The notes: generated from the sequence alone by a model not told the origin. Positions 12,557-25,701 are shown, counted from the stretch's first letter. The stretch is DNA of 64,000 bases from Xiphophorus maculatus (GCF_002775205.1 NC_036460.1:19310402-19374401), one strand, 5' to 3'. A program made the numbers and translations.

Positions 12557-13399
12557 TTGCAGGGTTGTGCTAACAAGTCCTCATACACCCATATTGCTGG
12601 GCTTAATTTGCATTATCTCATGGGAAGACACAAAGTTTCTTCCTCTCAAACTCTCCCACAACTCTTTTCTCACCAGTTTTCATCTTCCCCCACCCTTACC
12701 TTTTTTCCCCCTTTCTTATTTCATTCAACTTTTTCCACTCATGCATGGCGGGACGCTCAGGCTCTCAGACACACAAACACAAACTTTGTCTCTATGGCCC
12801 ATATGTTGACCTATGGTGGACCTGAATGCAGCCATCTGCCTGCCTTTCCTCTGTCCCGCAGCGCAGGAGTGTGGGATAATGTCTCTAGGAAACAATGCCA
12901 CATACCCATACAAGCACACACATGCCTCTGAACCCTGCACAGCTAACCAATCACTCCCAGGAAGGCCAACCCATCTGCTGTTGTAGAGACTAGATAATAG
13001 AGCTTGAGTGTGTGCATGTATGAGGAAAAAATAAAGACTTCAGTAATGAGGATCCTTAAGAAGACCATACTCTTATTTTATCTGAATGATAGGCACCGAT
13101 ACATTTTGTGCCGAACATGGCAGAGGCTAACTCTGCCATGTTCTAACCAAAAATACTTGAAAACTGAAAACTAAACAATTTGCAATCATGTTTTGGTCAT
13201 TAGACTAGAGATGACTAAACTAGGTCAGCTGAGCAGGAAGAAAGTGAAAAGGAATGTAAGTGGCAGTAATAGAATCAACATTTTTACACATCTCTGTATT
13301 TTGTTATGCTAAAATCGCAAACTGTTATATTGGGTTATTTTTGGATATTATGTTAGAAACCATCAGAGACAAATGCATAATTGTGTGTAGGAACAGCTG

Positions 13400-13890
13400 A
13401 GTTACATGGCTTTCCAAAGTGTTTACAAGTACAAATCTGAAAGGTCTTCATCTGTTTTATATCTACTTCATCTTCTATATCTACTCTTTGATCTGATACT
13501 CCTATTTAAAACTATTGCATTTGATATATATTCCACCTGTGTGTAATGAATCTTCAGTATAAGCAGCTGTTCTGTGAAGACCTCAGGAGAACATTAATGA
13601 ACAAACAACATCGTGAAGATCAAGGAATAAAGCAGAGAGGTTGTGAAAGTTATGGAGAAGTTAAAAGCAGGTTGTTAAACAGTGTCCCCAGGCTTAAAGC
13701 ACAGTGCAGTCATTGGAAAATGAAAGTGTGGCACAACTAAGCACGTAAACTAATTGGCCGGATAAAGAATGTATTAACCAAAGAACAGCCTTGAGGCCCA
13801 TGGAGAGGCTAGAAAAGCTGCAAAAATCCTCAACTCAGTTGGAAAAGATTGTTGATATGACAGCCATTAATCATGCAATCTGCAAATTGA
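13400..13890 (+). mobile_element. Tc1-like transposon remnant, 5' half
   Basis: The sequence follows the pattern of a common fish Tc1-like element: a CACCTGTGTGTAAT segment, CAGTATAAGCAGCTGTTCTGTGAAG, then a damaged transposase start with CATCGTGAAGATCAAGGAA, AGTGTGGCACAACT and GAGGCCCATGG. Stops and frameshifts break the coding frame, so it is inactive. A matching 3' half continues at 15360-15790 after an interruption of about 1.5 kb that contains LINE-like sequence. Confidence 0.7.
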
Positions 13891-13894
13891 GCTT

Positions 13895-14950
13895 TAGTTC
13901 ATTGTGCTGAAGAAAAAGGCATTCAATATAGTAAATCACAAAATTTTACCAAAATTATCACCTTACACTTCTGCAGGAAAAATATTCCTCTGTGGCTTTA
14001 TAATTATCCTGATCAACAATTTCTTGTAAGTCCTGGGATCCAACAAAGATCCATTTTGGGAACACTTATTTCTTGAATATAAAAATGATTTGTCTAATCC
14101 AATGCATTAGTGTTTTTGTTTCCTGTACTTCTTGCTGATGATAGCAATTTGTTTTAGTTGTAAAATTTTCCTCAGCTATCATCACTAAACTAATGCTTAT
14201 TTGGAAACTACGTGAAGTTTAATCTGTTTCTCGATCTATGTAAATCTGAACTGGAAGTTATTCAGTATGGGAGGTCTCATTTTCTGGTTTTCTTGGTGTG
14301 TTGATAGAAAAAAATATAAGTTGGAAACATAATTTTTATTTTATTTCACATAAATGTTTCCAACTTATTAAAATCATTAGTGTTATGGTTAACAGCTCCA
14401 CTGTAGATTTATCTATCTCATAGTCTAATATTAAATAAGGAGCTACCTATCGTGTCCATTATTTAACTTGTTTTGCAAAATACATTTTCTAGAATTTTTT
14501 GACATAGTAATAATTCACACAATCATCAAGCCAGACATAGAAAACATCTTTTTCATAATTTAATTGTTTGACAACTCTGAAAAGAAGTTGAAAAGAGAAA
14601 CCCGTCCATCTGCTGAACTTTCTACACTGAACTGCAGCATCTCAGTTCAGTGGCAGTTCCACTACATACTACCTAGAGTCGTGAGGTCAGCATACGAAAT
14701 CATTTGGGCTTAACCCCCATCTGTCCAAGAACTCCCTATTGCCAGAGCAGATCTACCAAGATCATAAAAGATTTCACTCGCACTGCACATGGTTTGTTTT
14801 AACTTCTATCCTCTGGAAAATTTAACAGCAGTCCAGAACAACCAGGTTTAACAGGATCTTGTTCCCCCATCCCAAGCCATCACAAAACCAAACTGTTACA
14901 TTTCTGTACATTCTTTATGCATGTTTCATATCTGAACTTTTTGAACACAA
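13895..14950 (+). mobile_element. Decayed LINE (non-LTR) fragment nested in the Tc1 copy
   Basis: Reverse-transcriptase landmarks survive in broken frames. They are a KAF.IVNH-like block near 13915, a QR/SILGTL-like block near 14040-14070, and a LADDSNLF-like catalytic block near 14125-14155. The later part (about 14590-14900) resembles a LINE 3' end, with AGAGCAGAT, CATAAAAGATTTCACTCGCACTGC and TTCTATCCTCTGG words. Several stops make it a dead copy; the clade (perhaps L2/CR1-like) is uncertain. Confidence 0.5.
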
Positions 14951-15359
14951 GGGTTTAAATTACTCAAACTTACTGTTACCATCTTGTTAATTTGGTTACT
15001 CACGGCTTTATTACAAGTTTATACTCATGCAGTATAACAAAACGAGTGCAATACCACTATCATGTGAACAATGTGCAATATTCCCTTTCTCATTCTAATA
15101 GTCTGTGTTTTATATAATGTATACTGTAACATTCAGCTATGTTGTATAGGTTGAATAACAGCTTACCAATCTTAGCAATATTCTTCTTTCATTCATCAGT
15201 TTATTTTTTCCATAAAAATTTTTTTCGCCAATTTGAACATTTCAAGTTGTAGTTTTTGAGTTACTTGAGGTGAATCTCACAATAAACTCTTTGTTTTTTT
15301 CTTTTTTCACTTTCACATTTTGTTATCTTTTTGGCTCCGTTTGATTTTGAATTCTACAG

Positions 15360-15790
15360 ATAGAATAAAGAAAGCCGATGCTGAAAGAAACCCACAAGAT
15401 AACAAGTTTGTCTTTGCATACAAGGAACACAGAAAGCCTGTAGAAGAAGGTGCTCAGCTAAAAATGACAAGATCATAATTGTTTTTGTTCATATATAACA
15501 AATGATAAGGTGTAAAACCAACATCATCCCAAATATGAAACAAGGTGTTGGCAACGGCATGCTGTGGGAATGCTTTTCGTTAACAGAGGCAGGAAAGTTA
15601 CACTGTTTGCCTCATTAAATCTTTTGATGGATCCATCAAACGATTTAATGTTGGGGAAGATGCAGAAATTCCTGACAAAAATTAGTTTCTAATTTTGCAG
15701 AGCTATCAGAGACAAAGAGCTAAAAGACGAAATTGCAGCAAAAAAAAAGCTTTCCACATATTGACTCATATATAGTGAATGCAAATTAAT
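15360..15790 (+). mobile_element. Tc1-like transposon remnant, 3' half
   Basis: Degenerate transposase sequence is recognisable by AACATCATCCCAAATATGAAACA, GGTGTTGGCAACGGCATGCTGTGGG and GGCAGGAAAGTT, the fish Tc1 segment that normally encodes the heavily conserved glycine-rich stretch before a DDE residue. It probably belongs to the copy starting at 13400. An 18-bp perfect palindrome (15623-15640) lies within it. Frame is lost. Confidence 0.6.
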
Positions 15791-16587
15791 ATTGTGATGT
15801 TATTTATATTGGGGGACACCATGTACCATTTCTCTTCCTGCTCACACATAAACAATCCTTTGATACCGGACTACATAAGCTCAGTAGTAAAGCACTTGTA
15901 AGCACATCTAAAACTTAACAGTGGATTCAAAGTGAGTATTTGGTTATTGTTTTAAAATGCCAAGATTAACCGTTTAAAACCAACTTGTGCACTTCTTACT
16001 TCATATATGCACTTTGGCAAGAACAAGAATGTAATGTGATGTGTACTAACTGCATGCTGTACATCTCACCTTTGAAAGTTCAAGTAATGGTATGAAAAAG
16101 CAAAAACATGTCACAACATTTAAGCAAAATGTATTTAAAAAGAAAAATCTTCTAATTTAAGAATGAAATGTTCAAAGAATAGTCCTTTTGTGCTAGATGG
16201 TCACAGACAACTTTATAATGTGACCAATAGTGGTGAGTGCAAAGAGAGAAAAATAAAAGTCAGTCAACTATAAATCTAAAATGTAAGACAATACAAATTT
16301 TCATTCTACTCTAAATCTCTATATTTTAACCTAAACCATTCGTGGTCACTGGTGAAATGCAGTCAATACTGAAAACAGATATGACAGTTAAGTCATTTCC
16401 TGCTTCCTTCCTTCCTGCTGCACCTAAAAACCAGAGAATGGCTGCAGATGCATGCAGTCTGCAACAAAGTCAACACATATGTAGATTATGCAAAAAGATG
16501 GAGCAAACGGAAATCATACGTTCTGCCTCATTAGCATATCTGTTAAGTGAGAAACAAAGAAACAAACTATTTTTAAAAAAGAAAAAC
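15791..16587. other. Intergenic sequence, nothing recognised
   Basis: AT-rich sequence with no supported gene, RNA or repeat between the Tc1 remnant and the probable 3' end of the first ZFP36-family gene. Confidence 0.4.
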
Positions 16588-18077
16588 TTTATTTTCAGTA
16601 GAAAAAGGCAGAAGAAACCCAAATATATTAAACTCGATACAAGCATTAACTGAGAAGTCCTCTATAAATACGTTAAAATAAATTAAAGAAATTAATTTAC
16701 TAAAGATGTTCACCTTTATATCTAAACAGGTCTCAAACTTGTCGACGAAAAAGGCGATTCTTAAATAGACCAGGAACATCACGACGCCTGTTCGTCTAAC
16801 CAACTACTGTAAACACACACACGCACACAAAAAAAAAAAAATACAGCCGAGTAATGTTTCTAGAACACTAAGCATACGTACTCTAAACCTCTACAGTCTA
16901 ATTCAGTAAGGCAACAGGCACATTTCAAGTGGATCTTATCAGAACAGTATGAAGGCGTAACAGCAAGGATTAACACTGAATGATGGAGAGATGCAACAAG
17001 ACGAGAATCACTAAAACATTTGATGAAACTGTAATGGTGCACCCGTGGATGAGAGCAAGAAAGAAAAAAACAAAACAAAGACTCACTAACAGCAATGTCT
17101 GTGTCAAAGATCAATTCAAAAACACCATCAGCACCTAAAATAGGGGTGTTTGACGAGAGCTGTTGAGAAGGATTTGATTTAAATATGTTAAAGCCAAATG
17201 CCAATAGCAGGCATCTTGTTTATGCTTCAAACTGTAGCTTAGACTTGCTGGTTAGGCATGCAACTAGCGCCCACAAGCTGGCAACGCATACCAAGACAGT
17301 TTGAATTAATGCTTCCAAGAAAAAAGGTTGAGACTCACCTCCATTTCCATCTCTCCAAACAAATCAGAATCTTGGCTCAACAACAAAACGGGACCCAATA
17401 AAAACATTACAGGCACATCTTTTAAAAGAAAAAAAAACAGACAACCCTCTGTCTGACTTACAGGTTTAAGGCCAGTAATCTAAACATAACCTCAGACTGC
17501 ACATTTACAAAGAAAAAAAACCCCAAAAAACTATTTCACAAGCTTATAAACAACACTGCGTACAGTTATTGGAGCAAACTCCTGAACATTGGCCACCGTT
17601 TGTTCGACCGTAATTAGGAAGTCTGAGCTGCAAAAACATGTCCTCTTTGGCTTTGTCACATACTGCAAACCATTCATAAAACATTTAGACAAGTGAATGA
17701 TTGTGCGGTTGAGCAAATCAATCGTATGACACTGATTTGGCTTTTTTGCTCTTTGTCTTCATGGCACATATTAACTATTTAGGTAAAGAATAAAAGCCCA
17801 TTTATTGATGTAAAACTATTACGGTGATATGTATTCTTTAGTTTAAGCATCAGTGTGGCTTGTGCGTGTCGGGGTAATAATTTGGCCACATAAATCTACA
17901 CAGGGAAATCTCTATAAAGTGTTTTGAATCTGCCATCAAGTCCTCATCATCTTTAATGCCACACAGTTTGTAAAGAACGTCTTATGTGTCAGTCAGGTGA
18001 AAATATACCGAGGTTAAAGGTGAGAACATTTCATTTCAAAGACCTCTGCTGCTTTTAGGCGGAAGCCAGCAGCAATC
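16588..18077 (-). other. Probable 3' UTR of ZFP36-family gene A, with AU-rich elements
   Basis: Downstream of the stop codon on the minus strand, candidate AATAAA signals are the complements of TTTATT at 17801-17806 and 16588-16593. A TATTTAT core (complement of 16664-16670) and several ATTTA pentamers occur. Which poly(A) site is used is unknown. The AU-rich elements would allow the encoded protein to destabilise its own mRNA, as is known for mammalian tristetraprolin. Confidence 0.4.
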
Positions 18078-21000
18078 TTATGGAACAGAGAGCTGGCTGA
18101 ACACCGCCAAGCGCTTCCCGTTGCTGTCGTTGCTCCCCCCGCATGACTCGGAGCTACTGAGGGAGCTGGTGGAGCTGCCGCCGTCCTGATCCTGATCTGA
18201 CAGGGAGGTATAAGACGGAGAGCGGGCGCCAAGCGACCCCAGAAGATGGTCAGCGCTGCTGGGGCTCTGTTGGAGGGAGGGTGAGCTGGTGGGTGACAGT
18301 CCACTGGGGGAGTAGCCTGAGTCGGGGGAAGGCAGGAAGTGGGAGCGCAGGTCGGTTTGGACAACGTGGCCCGCTGAGGGCTGGCACTGCTGGTTGCCAG
18401 AAGCCTCAAAGGCGGAGTCCATCTCCAGGAAGGCGCTGGAGAGGAGGTCAGTGATGTCGGCACAGGAAGCAGGAGAGCCTGATGAGCCGCATGTAAACGA
18501 GGCAGCGGTGGCGGCAGGGGGAGGGGTGTGGCCAGTCAAGACTGACTGGAGGACATGCTGAGGAGCGGAAGGAAAGCCAGCAAAGCTAAAACTCTGCCTG
18601 ATCAGAGGCGGCCTGTGAGAGCGCAAGGACGAGGGAGAGGAGGAATCTGCTAGCTGGTGAGAAGCGTTAAGGGTGGAGGAGAATGATGAGGACGAGCGAG
18701 AAAAGGCGGGTTTCTTCTCTTCCTCGCTGTTGTGGATAAAGTGACAGCGGATCCCGTACGGGCAGAAGCCAATGGTGTGAAAGGTGCGACAAGGCTCCGT
18801 CTTGTATTTAGGATGTCTGTTTAGATCACGTAACTCTTCCGGGCCGTGGGCGAACTGGCACTTCCCGCCGTACTTGCACAGGCCGTTCTCTGTGAAAGAT
18901 CTGCAAAGTTCGGTTTTGTAGCGTGATGAGGAGCTGGATGATGAAGAGGCAGCGGCAGCTTGTAAGGCAGTGGGGCTCATGTCACTTTCGGATGTCTTCA
19001 GTTCAGTGCTGGGCCAGTCTAGGCTTGCTGCCGGCATGCTCCTCGTCTCCACCAGGCTGACAGAGCGTTGGGAGAGAAAACCAAACTTTCCCCACTGGTT
19101 GGAGTTAGCAGCAAGCTGGGAGGGCGACGGGCTTTCTGACGGCTGCCCCCATTGGCTGGAGGCCAGAAACAGGCCGTCTGACGAATCAGCAGGGAGGCTG
19201 GACAGAGAGAATGAGGAGCTTCTGCACAGATCGCTGGCGTAACCCGGAGAAGTCATGGCCAGGTTCACAGAGGGAGGCGGTCTGTTCTGCTCTCCAAGGT
19301 CAAGACTGAGAAAATGCTGTAAAAAACAAAAGAGGAAAGAAACGTGTTAAAATATTTTACCACAACATTACTACTACTTTGACCCTGTTTAAGATCAAGC
19401 TTTCTGATTTGAGGCAGTCTGAATGGTCTGGGCTGCAAATCCTTACAATTTTATTTTTGTTTACTTTTACCCAAAATGATTTCACACAAAACAAGCAGAC
19501 TTAAACTTAAAAATCAGTTCCATACATTTACAGCTGCACTCAATTCTTTTGGAAATCGTTACGTACGTATTTCAACCTGTTGCTGTGTTTCAACAACAAA
19601 GCATCTTTTATATGCACAATTCACTCAGCCACAGATCAGAGTTGGTACATTTCCAATTTTAATAAGAATCAGCAGGTCAAAAGCAGAAAAACCTGAAGGT
19701 TTTTTTTTCTACATCAACAGCACATATGTCACTATATGTTCTTAATATGCATTTGACCTAACCAGCTGGGTACATCTACTAATCATAATGAAGAGCGTGA
19801 ATGGCTGACGCTCTTGTGTGCATTAGCTTATTAAGTCAGAGATAAAATGTTATATTTGGTTGATTATGTACAGGCATCCAGCCTTTTGCTAACACACATT
19901 TTCCTTCCACTCAACTTTTCATTGCTATGCTTGCATCTAGCACTCAATAGGCAGGATGCATGGCAATTATCTTTTAATGCGTTTCGTACTTTGTTTAGAC
20001 TCAAATTTCTATAATAAAAATCTCCATTATGAATGCAATGCAAATTTTGAATTATTATTAACTGCAAGCCAGAATTGGCAAAATGTATATGGGTAAATAT
20101 TTGAACTGCATCATTGTGCAATTTTTTAAAATTACATACTGAAACCAGAGATTTCTCAAAATGCACCTTTAGTTCTATATAAAAACTTAGTGAAAATGTT
20201 ACTGTTCTCATTTGACATTTAGAGGATAAACACTTTTATTCAGAAACCAGTTCATCGCTGTAGATTAAAAGAGTTTTACGTTGCTTTTAAATTAATATTT
20301 CTACAGAGTAAATATTTGCAAACCTTTTGGATTTTTTTTCTTGAAAGTTATTTAGATACTGCTCCATGGCAGCTAGCGGCAAGTCATTATAGCAACTGGC
20401 TGAATAACACCATGAAAGTGTTGTTATAAAGCACTTTTTAAATATTAACCAATAGCCTTTCTCGGTTTACTTGGCAAAAAAGGTGAGGCAGTGAGCAGTG
20501 AAGTGCTGCTGTAGCTGTGCAGATGTAGGAAATCCACAACAGTCAAATGTCCAACAGCTTCTGGCAGCAAGGCACCTATCCCTGTGCAGCTGAATTAACA
20601 ACTAGCGTTAAATCCCCTGAAACTTTGTGATCAATAACCTACAACCAACAAGCCTCGGAGCAAGTAGCTCTCTTACTCCCCATCTATGGATTTCTCTCCT
20701 TCAGAGGAGGTGGAGAACATCTGTAAACAATACATGGGTATGAACTAAAAACGTTCCACTTCCAAATCTCCAATTAGGTTTCCTTCAACAAAGCAGTCAC
20801 TCTGTATCCATGACACTACATCTGTGTTATTTTAATATTTTTATGAACAACCACAGTGCAGAGGGAGAGGATATATACACATCCACATTCCCCCAGATAC
20901 ATTCCTTCTTATTGAGTATCTCGACCTATTAATGGTGTTCTAGACCCAAAGGTGACCAGCTCTGATCACGACCTGCAGGAAGCATTTAAACAGTATCTGA

Positions 21001-22401
21001 AGCTAAATGTAGTAACGTTATTTGAGGATTTTAAAAGACTAACAATGTCGAAGAACTGAGTTACAAATGGTCTTCCTGGAGAAAAATCACTCCAAGTGAC
21101 GCTCGATGCAGTTTTAAAATTAAATTGACTTCCTGCAGGATAAGAAGGCTGATGTTGCGCCTGAGATGATCCAAATTCTTCCCTTGTTAGGTTTAGTGTT
21201 TTTACTTAATTGAGGCTGTGCTTAGGTAGAATTTCAAACATGGTGATCAAAACACTTTTGATTGGTTGCTTTACTCCATGAGCCTACCTCCAGCGCCTGA
21301 TGAAAACAGTTCTTTCCTCTAGCTCAGGTCAAAGTTGAAGCCAAAACTTCACCAGTTTATTAGTGCCAGTTGCTATAAAGGAAACGCTAATAACTGCCCC
21401 ACTTCAGTGCAAAAAGGGGGTCAGAAATTGAGAAAGAAAGAAATATTCCTGTTTTACATTGTGCATTTGGCAGAGATGCACCAAGAAATTAGCTAATATC
21501 TGGAACTGGATGATTTGTGCTCCATCCTAACCTGGGTGGTTAAAAGACAACAAATCAGATTTTTTTTTTTAAACTATGGCGTTTAAATCAGAATCAATCA
21601 AAGATTATAAAAGTCACCTCAGCTACAAGAAATGTACACAGGAGAACTAAGTTGTTTTCTTAATAATCAACAAACATTGTTAAAACAAGCCAGAGTCGAA
21701 TGCAATGGATGGTTTGTAAAGCCAAAGGAAAAACACAAATTTTCAGAGTTATTTGCTGCTGCTCTGGACATAAGCTTAAAGAAACACAGAAACCTGGGTA
21801 TGAAGCTAAAACGAGCTGCAGTATAAGCAACATAAGCAAAGCAGAAATATGAACAGGCGCACAGTGACTGCAGCCCAATACGAAGAGAAAAATCCCCAAG
21901 CTACAGCTCAGTTTGGCTTTGCTGTTTTGAATAAACTTTTTGGCAGTTACTTCTTTAAGTGGGCCACTTTACTTCAGATTCAGTGTGAAAAGGCAGGGAA
22001 TAGTTTGAGCGCTATATTAAGCATGAAAAGTTGTAAGAATGTCGCTCAGAGAGTTTGATGATAGGCCGCTGTTGTGAAGAGGCGCCACAACGCTCCGACT
22101 ACCTAGCTTCTAGTTTGCAGGCAAAACAATAAACAGCAACAGGACTAAAACCGGCCGTGGACCCCGGAAAACAACTTTTTCTTGTAACGCAAGAAAAGAA
22201 AACCCAAAGTCATGAGTAAGTAAACTATCTGCAGAGTTCGTGGAGCAGCTAAAAAGGCTAATGTTAGCACCCTCCAGAGTTTTAGCTAACCAACTTGTCC
22301 TGCGCTCAACTTTTCTTTTGCGCGTTTCCGCCCCCTGTTCCGTTTACCTTGCTCATTACGTCTTCCAGTTCGGAAAACTGGTTGAGAGGGTGAGATGGCA
22401 T
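18078..22401 (-). CDS. zfp36: ZFP36/tristetraprolin-family mRNA decay activator, gene A, 430 aa
   Basis: This CCCH zinc-finger protein binds UAUUUAU elements in 3' UTRs and recruits CCR4-NOT for deadenylation. Exon 1 is 22401-22348 (MPSHPLNQFSELEDVMSK) and exon 2 is 19316-18078; the junction is phase 0 (AAG|GTAAAC, TTTTTTACAG|CAT) across a 3.0-kb intron. A leucine-rich export-like signal spans the junction. Finger 1 is C156-H175 (CX8CX5CX3H, led by RYKTELC) and finger 2 is C194-H213 (led by KYKTEPC). An RSVSLVE motif (MK2/14-3-3 site type, like tristetraprolin) precedes the fingers and RQSFSFAGFP follows. The tail ends KRLAVFSQLSVP, a CNOT1-binding-type motif. Finger 2 (FHTIGFCPYG) resembles ZFP36L1/L2, so the exact orthologue (zfp36, cth1 or an l1-like gene) is open; the family is certain. 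Confidence 0.9.
19317..22347 (-). other. Intron 1 of ZFP36-family gene A
   Basis: A 3.0-kb intron with donor GTAAAC and acceptor TTTTTTACAG as read on the minus strand. No nested gene, RNA gene or recognisable transposon is seen in it. Confidence 0.7.
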
Positions 22402-22660
22402 CCTCGCCTCTGTGTGGTCCAGTTTACCCCTGCCGCGGTGGACGTGTGCAGTGCGCTGGCATGAGTTTCGTCAGAGGTTTTCAGCAATACGTCGTTGGTG
22501 CTAAACAAGCCCTGAGACGGAGACCACGTGTGGATTTAAAACCTAACAGCGCCGCGTGGCTCCTCCCACTGGAGTCTGAAAGTATGCAGGAGACCAAAGC
22601 AGCGACCTGCTTTGATTCAACAGGTAAAACTCTTTGAACGAAAATATGTATTTTTTTTAT
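22402..22660 (-). promoter_or_regulatory. Promoter of ZFP36-family gene A
   Basis: Upstream of the start codon the DNA is locally GC-rich with several CpGs. Read on the minus strand it has a TTTAAAA-type TATA-like box (22535-22541), placed suitably for a start site near 22505, and a CACGTG E-box at 22525-22530. A CTCCTCCCAC stretch further up could bind Sp/KLF or EGR factors. Assignment is by position and motif only. Confidence 0.45.
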
Positions 22661-22739
22661 TTTTCAGAGTGATATAGTTCATATGAAGGAGACTGCTGAG
22701 GTATTGAGGAAACCCAGGTTGATTTAATAGGAACTTTGA

Positions 22740-22960
22740 GCTCATCTGCATTGTTGGATTTGGGATCTCCTCTTGGTCTTCACAGGACTCCATAGATTCT
22801 CTTAGCCCATTTTGCTGCCCAGTCAAGCACGTTAATACCATAGTTATTAGATTAGACACCAATAACTGAAAAGAGCCGAGTGATACTGGAAGATAGCAGG
22901 AGGAAGCAGGAAGTGCCACAAAACACAGTGGACATACAGCAGCATTAAACATGACTCAAA
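22740..22960. mobile_element. Fragment of a common fish DNA-transposon-like repeat
   Basis: The run TGCCCAGTCAAGCACGTTAATACCATAG and AAAACACAGTGGACA matches my memory of a widespread teleost repeat, probably antisense to an ancient transposase. It is heavily decayed and no ends were found, so the family is not assigned. Confidence 0.35.
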
Positions 22961-23054
22961 TCATGACTGACTTTTGAAATGCAACATTTTATTTAATCTA
23001 AAAATAACACAAAAAAACAAAGCCACTTTCGCCCCAAAACAAAAGATATTACTG

Positions 23055-23060
<6 letters not shown>

Positions 23061-23127
<67 letters not shown>
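23061..23127. repeat. (TA)n microsatellite
   Basis: 67 bp of uninterrupted TA dinucleotides, flanked by TGTATGTG on the left and GTATGTATTTATTTATT on the right. Open frames reading IYIYIY on both strands are artefacts of it. Confidence 0.97.
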
Positions 23128-23135
<8 letters not shown>

Positions 23136-23626
23136 TTATTTATTTTTTTACTGATTTTGAGATAAGCTATTATACGAATGTACATTTTTGAGGTTTTTTT
23201 TCTCTCAAAGAGGGTGTCCCGTGCATATAACAGCATTGCCACACCAAGAAACCTGAAAACAAAGAGCTACATGAAATAGACTGAAGAAATGTAGCAGTAT
23301 GTAGTCACACACCAGAAAGAAACAGAAGAAAACAGGCAGATAAGAAGACACCTGGACATATGGTTAGGAACGACTGCCTCTGGAGACAGCCTAACAGTCT
23401 GAGACAGATGAAAGGAAACAATGTCTTTGATTTCAAAAGCACAGGCAGATGTGTGAAAATTTCCACTGCAACTGAGCTGAGCCATGAAAATATAAGTCAC
23501 ACTTTCACACACAGACATGAGTTTTTTTTCTGGAACGTCAGCAAAGGAAATATATATTATAGCAAGTTAAAATTTTACATCAATGTACCTAGAACCTACA
23601 ATTCAGTCTTGAAAAACACCACAGGA

Positions 23627-23656
23627 CTTCTAGTTAGCCCTGTGGCTAACTAGAAG
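23627..23656. repeat. Perfect 13-bp hairpin with a 4-nt loop
   Basis: CTTCTAGTTAGCC (23627-23639), loop CTGT, then its exact reverse complement (23644-23656). No transposon ends flank it; the surrounding 23.1-24.4 kb shows no gene. Confidence 0.75.
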
Positions 23657-24419
23657 CCACAGAAAACCTAATCTTACCACCATCGGAGGTGATAAGGCTT
23701 GTTTTTACAAAGGCAGTACAGACACATCCAGACAGGTTCACTAGGAGGGAAACTACCAGATCTCTGGCATTACTGGGAATTTACAGGAGCATGCTCACAA
23801 GCTTCATGCGCAAATAATTGTCTCAAACTTTGTGAGGACTATTTCAGTTTGCAACAACTCATACTAAGGAGTATAGGCATCATGGAAGAAACTGGGAACT
23901 CACTTTACAAGTAAATAAGCAATGTTATGATTGTGACAACATTTCAAAGTATGAGGTTATTCTAATTTTTTTTTTTTTGACCAGCACATTGAAATTGTCT
24001 AAGAAAAATAAATGTAACATTTGAAAAGCATTCTGCTGTGTCTTTAGATGTTCTACTAAAAACGTCTCTAATACTTCAACTCAGACCTCTAAGCCGCCTC
24101 GAAAAGATGTGATCAGCTGAGAACAAAGCCATCCAAAAAACTTTGTTTTACCCCAGCCAACTGGTCCCCATTAAGTGTGTGTGTCTCTGTGTGCATAGGG
24201 GTGGGCATACTTGTGTTTGTTAATGTCGGAAAGTGTGTGTTAAACCGTTCCAGAGATGAGTGTGTGTCCCACTGGTCAAATCTACATACCCTAAAGGATG
24301 TGATCAGCCATTTTTCTGTTCTGATTTCCTTTTGAAATATAAAGAGTGCCACAAATTGAAGACTGTCTTAGTATACCCATCACTTCATTGGTGGACTAAT
24401 TTGCTTTAATTTATATGTA

Positions 24420-24695
24420 AATGTGAATTACTTGGGTTGTTTGCTGATCCCTGGTGTAAAATGTATATCACATGGTCAAAATACTTATGACCATGTGATA
24501 TTTCAGTTTTTCTTTTTTAATAAATTTGCAAACATTTACATATTTCTGCTTTTTCTGCTAAAAAGGGATGCTGAGTGTACGTTCATGGGGAATAGTATGA
24601 ACTTTATTGATTTTAGCAAATGCCTGCAAAGAAACAATGAGTGAAAAATTTAAAGGGGTCTGAATACTTTCTGTACTACCCACTGTATATTAATA
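24420..24695 (+). mobile_element. Tc1-like transposon 3' end fragment
   Basis: The string TTTTTTAATAAATTTGCAAACATTTAC, then TTGATTTTAGCAAATGCCTGCAA, ATGAGTGAAAAATTTAAAGGGG and TCTGAATACTTTCTGTACTACCCACTGTA follows the terminal inverted repeat region of the fish Tc1 family seen at 13.4 and 49 kb. The 14-bp arms 24465-24478 and 24488-24501 form a perfect hairpin inside it. Confidence 0.65.
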
Positions 24696-25701
24696 ATATC
24701 ACATGTAATGTTTGTTAGCTTTCCAACATTAGAAATTGAGGGTTTATGATTTGTGAAAGTTTGTTTTTGAAGTGTCACTCTAAACAACAGGACATTTGCA
24801 CCTTAAAAAAAACTTGTACCGTGTGTTCATTTGGCTGTAAACAAGCCTTGGCTGTAAACAAGCTAAGTGGATTTACGTTTGTAAAAGAAAAATAAAGTTT
24901 GGTGAGTTGGGGATTACTCTGGGTAAGAGTTGGAGGATTATGTGTGAGTGGGTAGGGGAGTGGAGTGTAACGAAAAAGGGGGAGGGGACGAGAGAGGAGG
25001 TGAGAGATTTGAAAGAGAGTTCTTGCTTCTTGTTGAGTCCAGCTGGGCTGGAGGGCCTTTTGAGTACAATGAGCTCAATGAGCTGCTGAATCAACTAACA
25101 AACCAATGGCCCGCCTTCTAAGACTCCTTCTCCATGCACACACACAGCATAAAAAACAGTATATGGGGGGTACGATGGGTCTTGTTAGGAGAACAGACAT
25201 GGGGAGAGAAGGCTAAATTGGGGCTATTTAAGAGAATGAGAGGAAGATAAAGAGAAAGGATTGTTGAAAGTATAGGAAGGAGTGAGTTTTTTCTTACTGG
25301 ATGTGCAAAAGTTTCCACTATTATTTCAGATAAATAAACAAAATGCATAACTCTGTATCCTGGAACACATTTAGTTTTTGCACACATATACTTACTTATC
25401 TGAAATGACAGGCCAAGTTATCAGAAAAGGTATTTGCTGACACATCTATTTGTTTGGTAAGCCTCAAGGGTAAAGTAAAAAAAAAAAACAGACCTTGAAG
25501 AAATTGCGTTTCATTGTGGAGATATATGTTTCTAAAACACATTAGACAACCTTTAAAATACTGAAGAAATTCCCTACGTTATGACTAAGTATTAGTCAGA
25601 ACCTTTTGGAACAATACTTATCAAGTGAAGTCATTCCTTCACAGCCAAGCACATCCATCTTCAGATAAGTGGCTATTAGTACCAGTGAAATAATGAAGAG
25701 G
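24696..25701. other. Intergenic sequence with G- and purine-rich patches
   Basis: No supported gene. Plus-strand purine-rich patches occur at about 24900-25025 and 25190-25290. The sequence runs up to the target-site duplication of the BEL/Pao insertion. Confidence 0.4.

Noticed and set aside
12549-12940. Overlapping 86- to 124-codon frames near 12.6-12.9 kb on both strands
   Set aside because: No domain or splice support; composition reflects a locally C-rich stretch beside the MITE.
22961-23242. Open frames reading IYIYIY on both strands
   Set aside because: They are translations of the (TA)n microsatellite.
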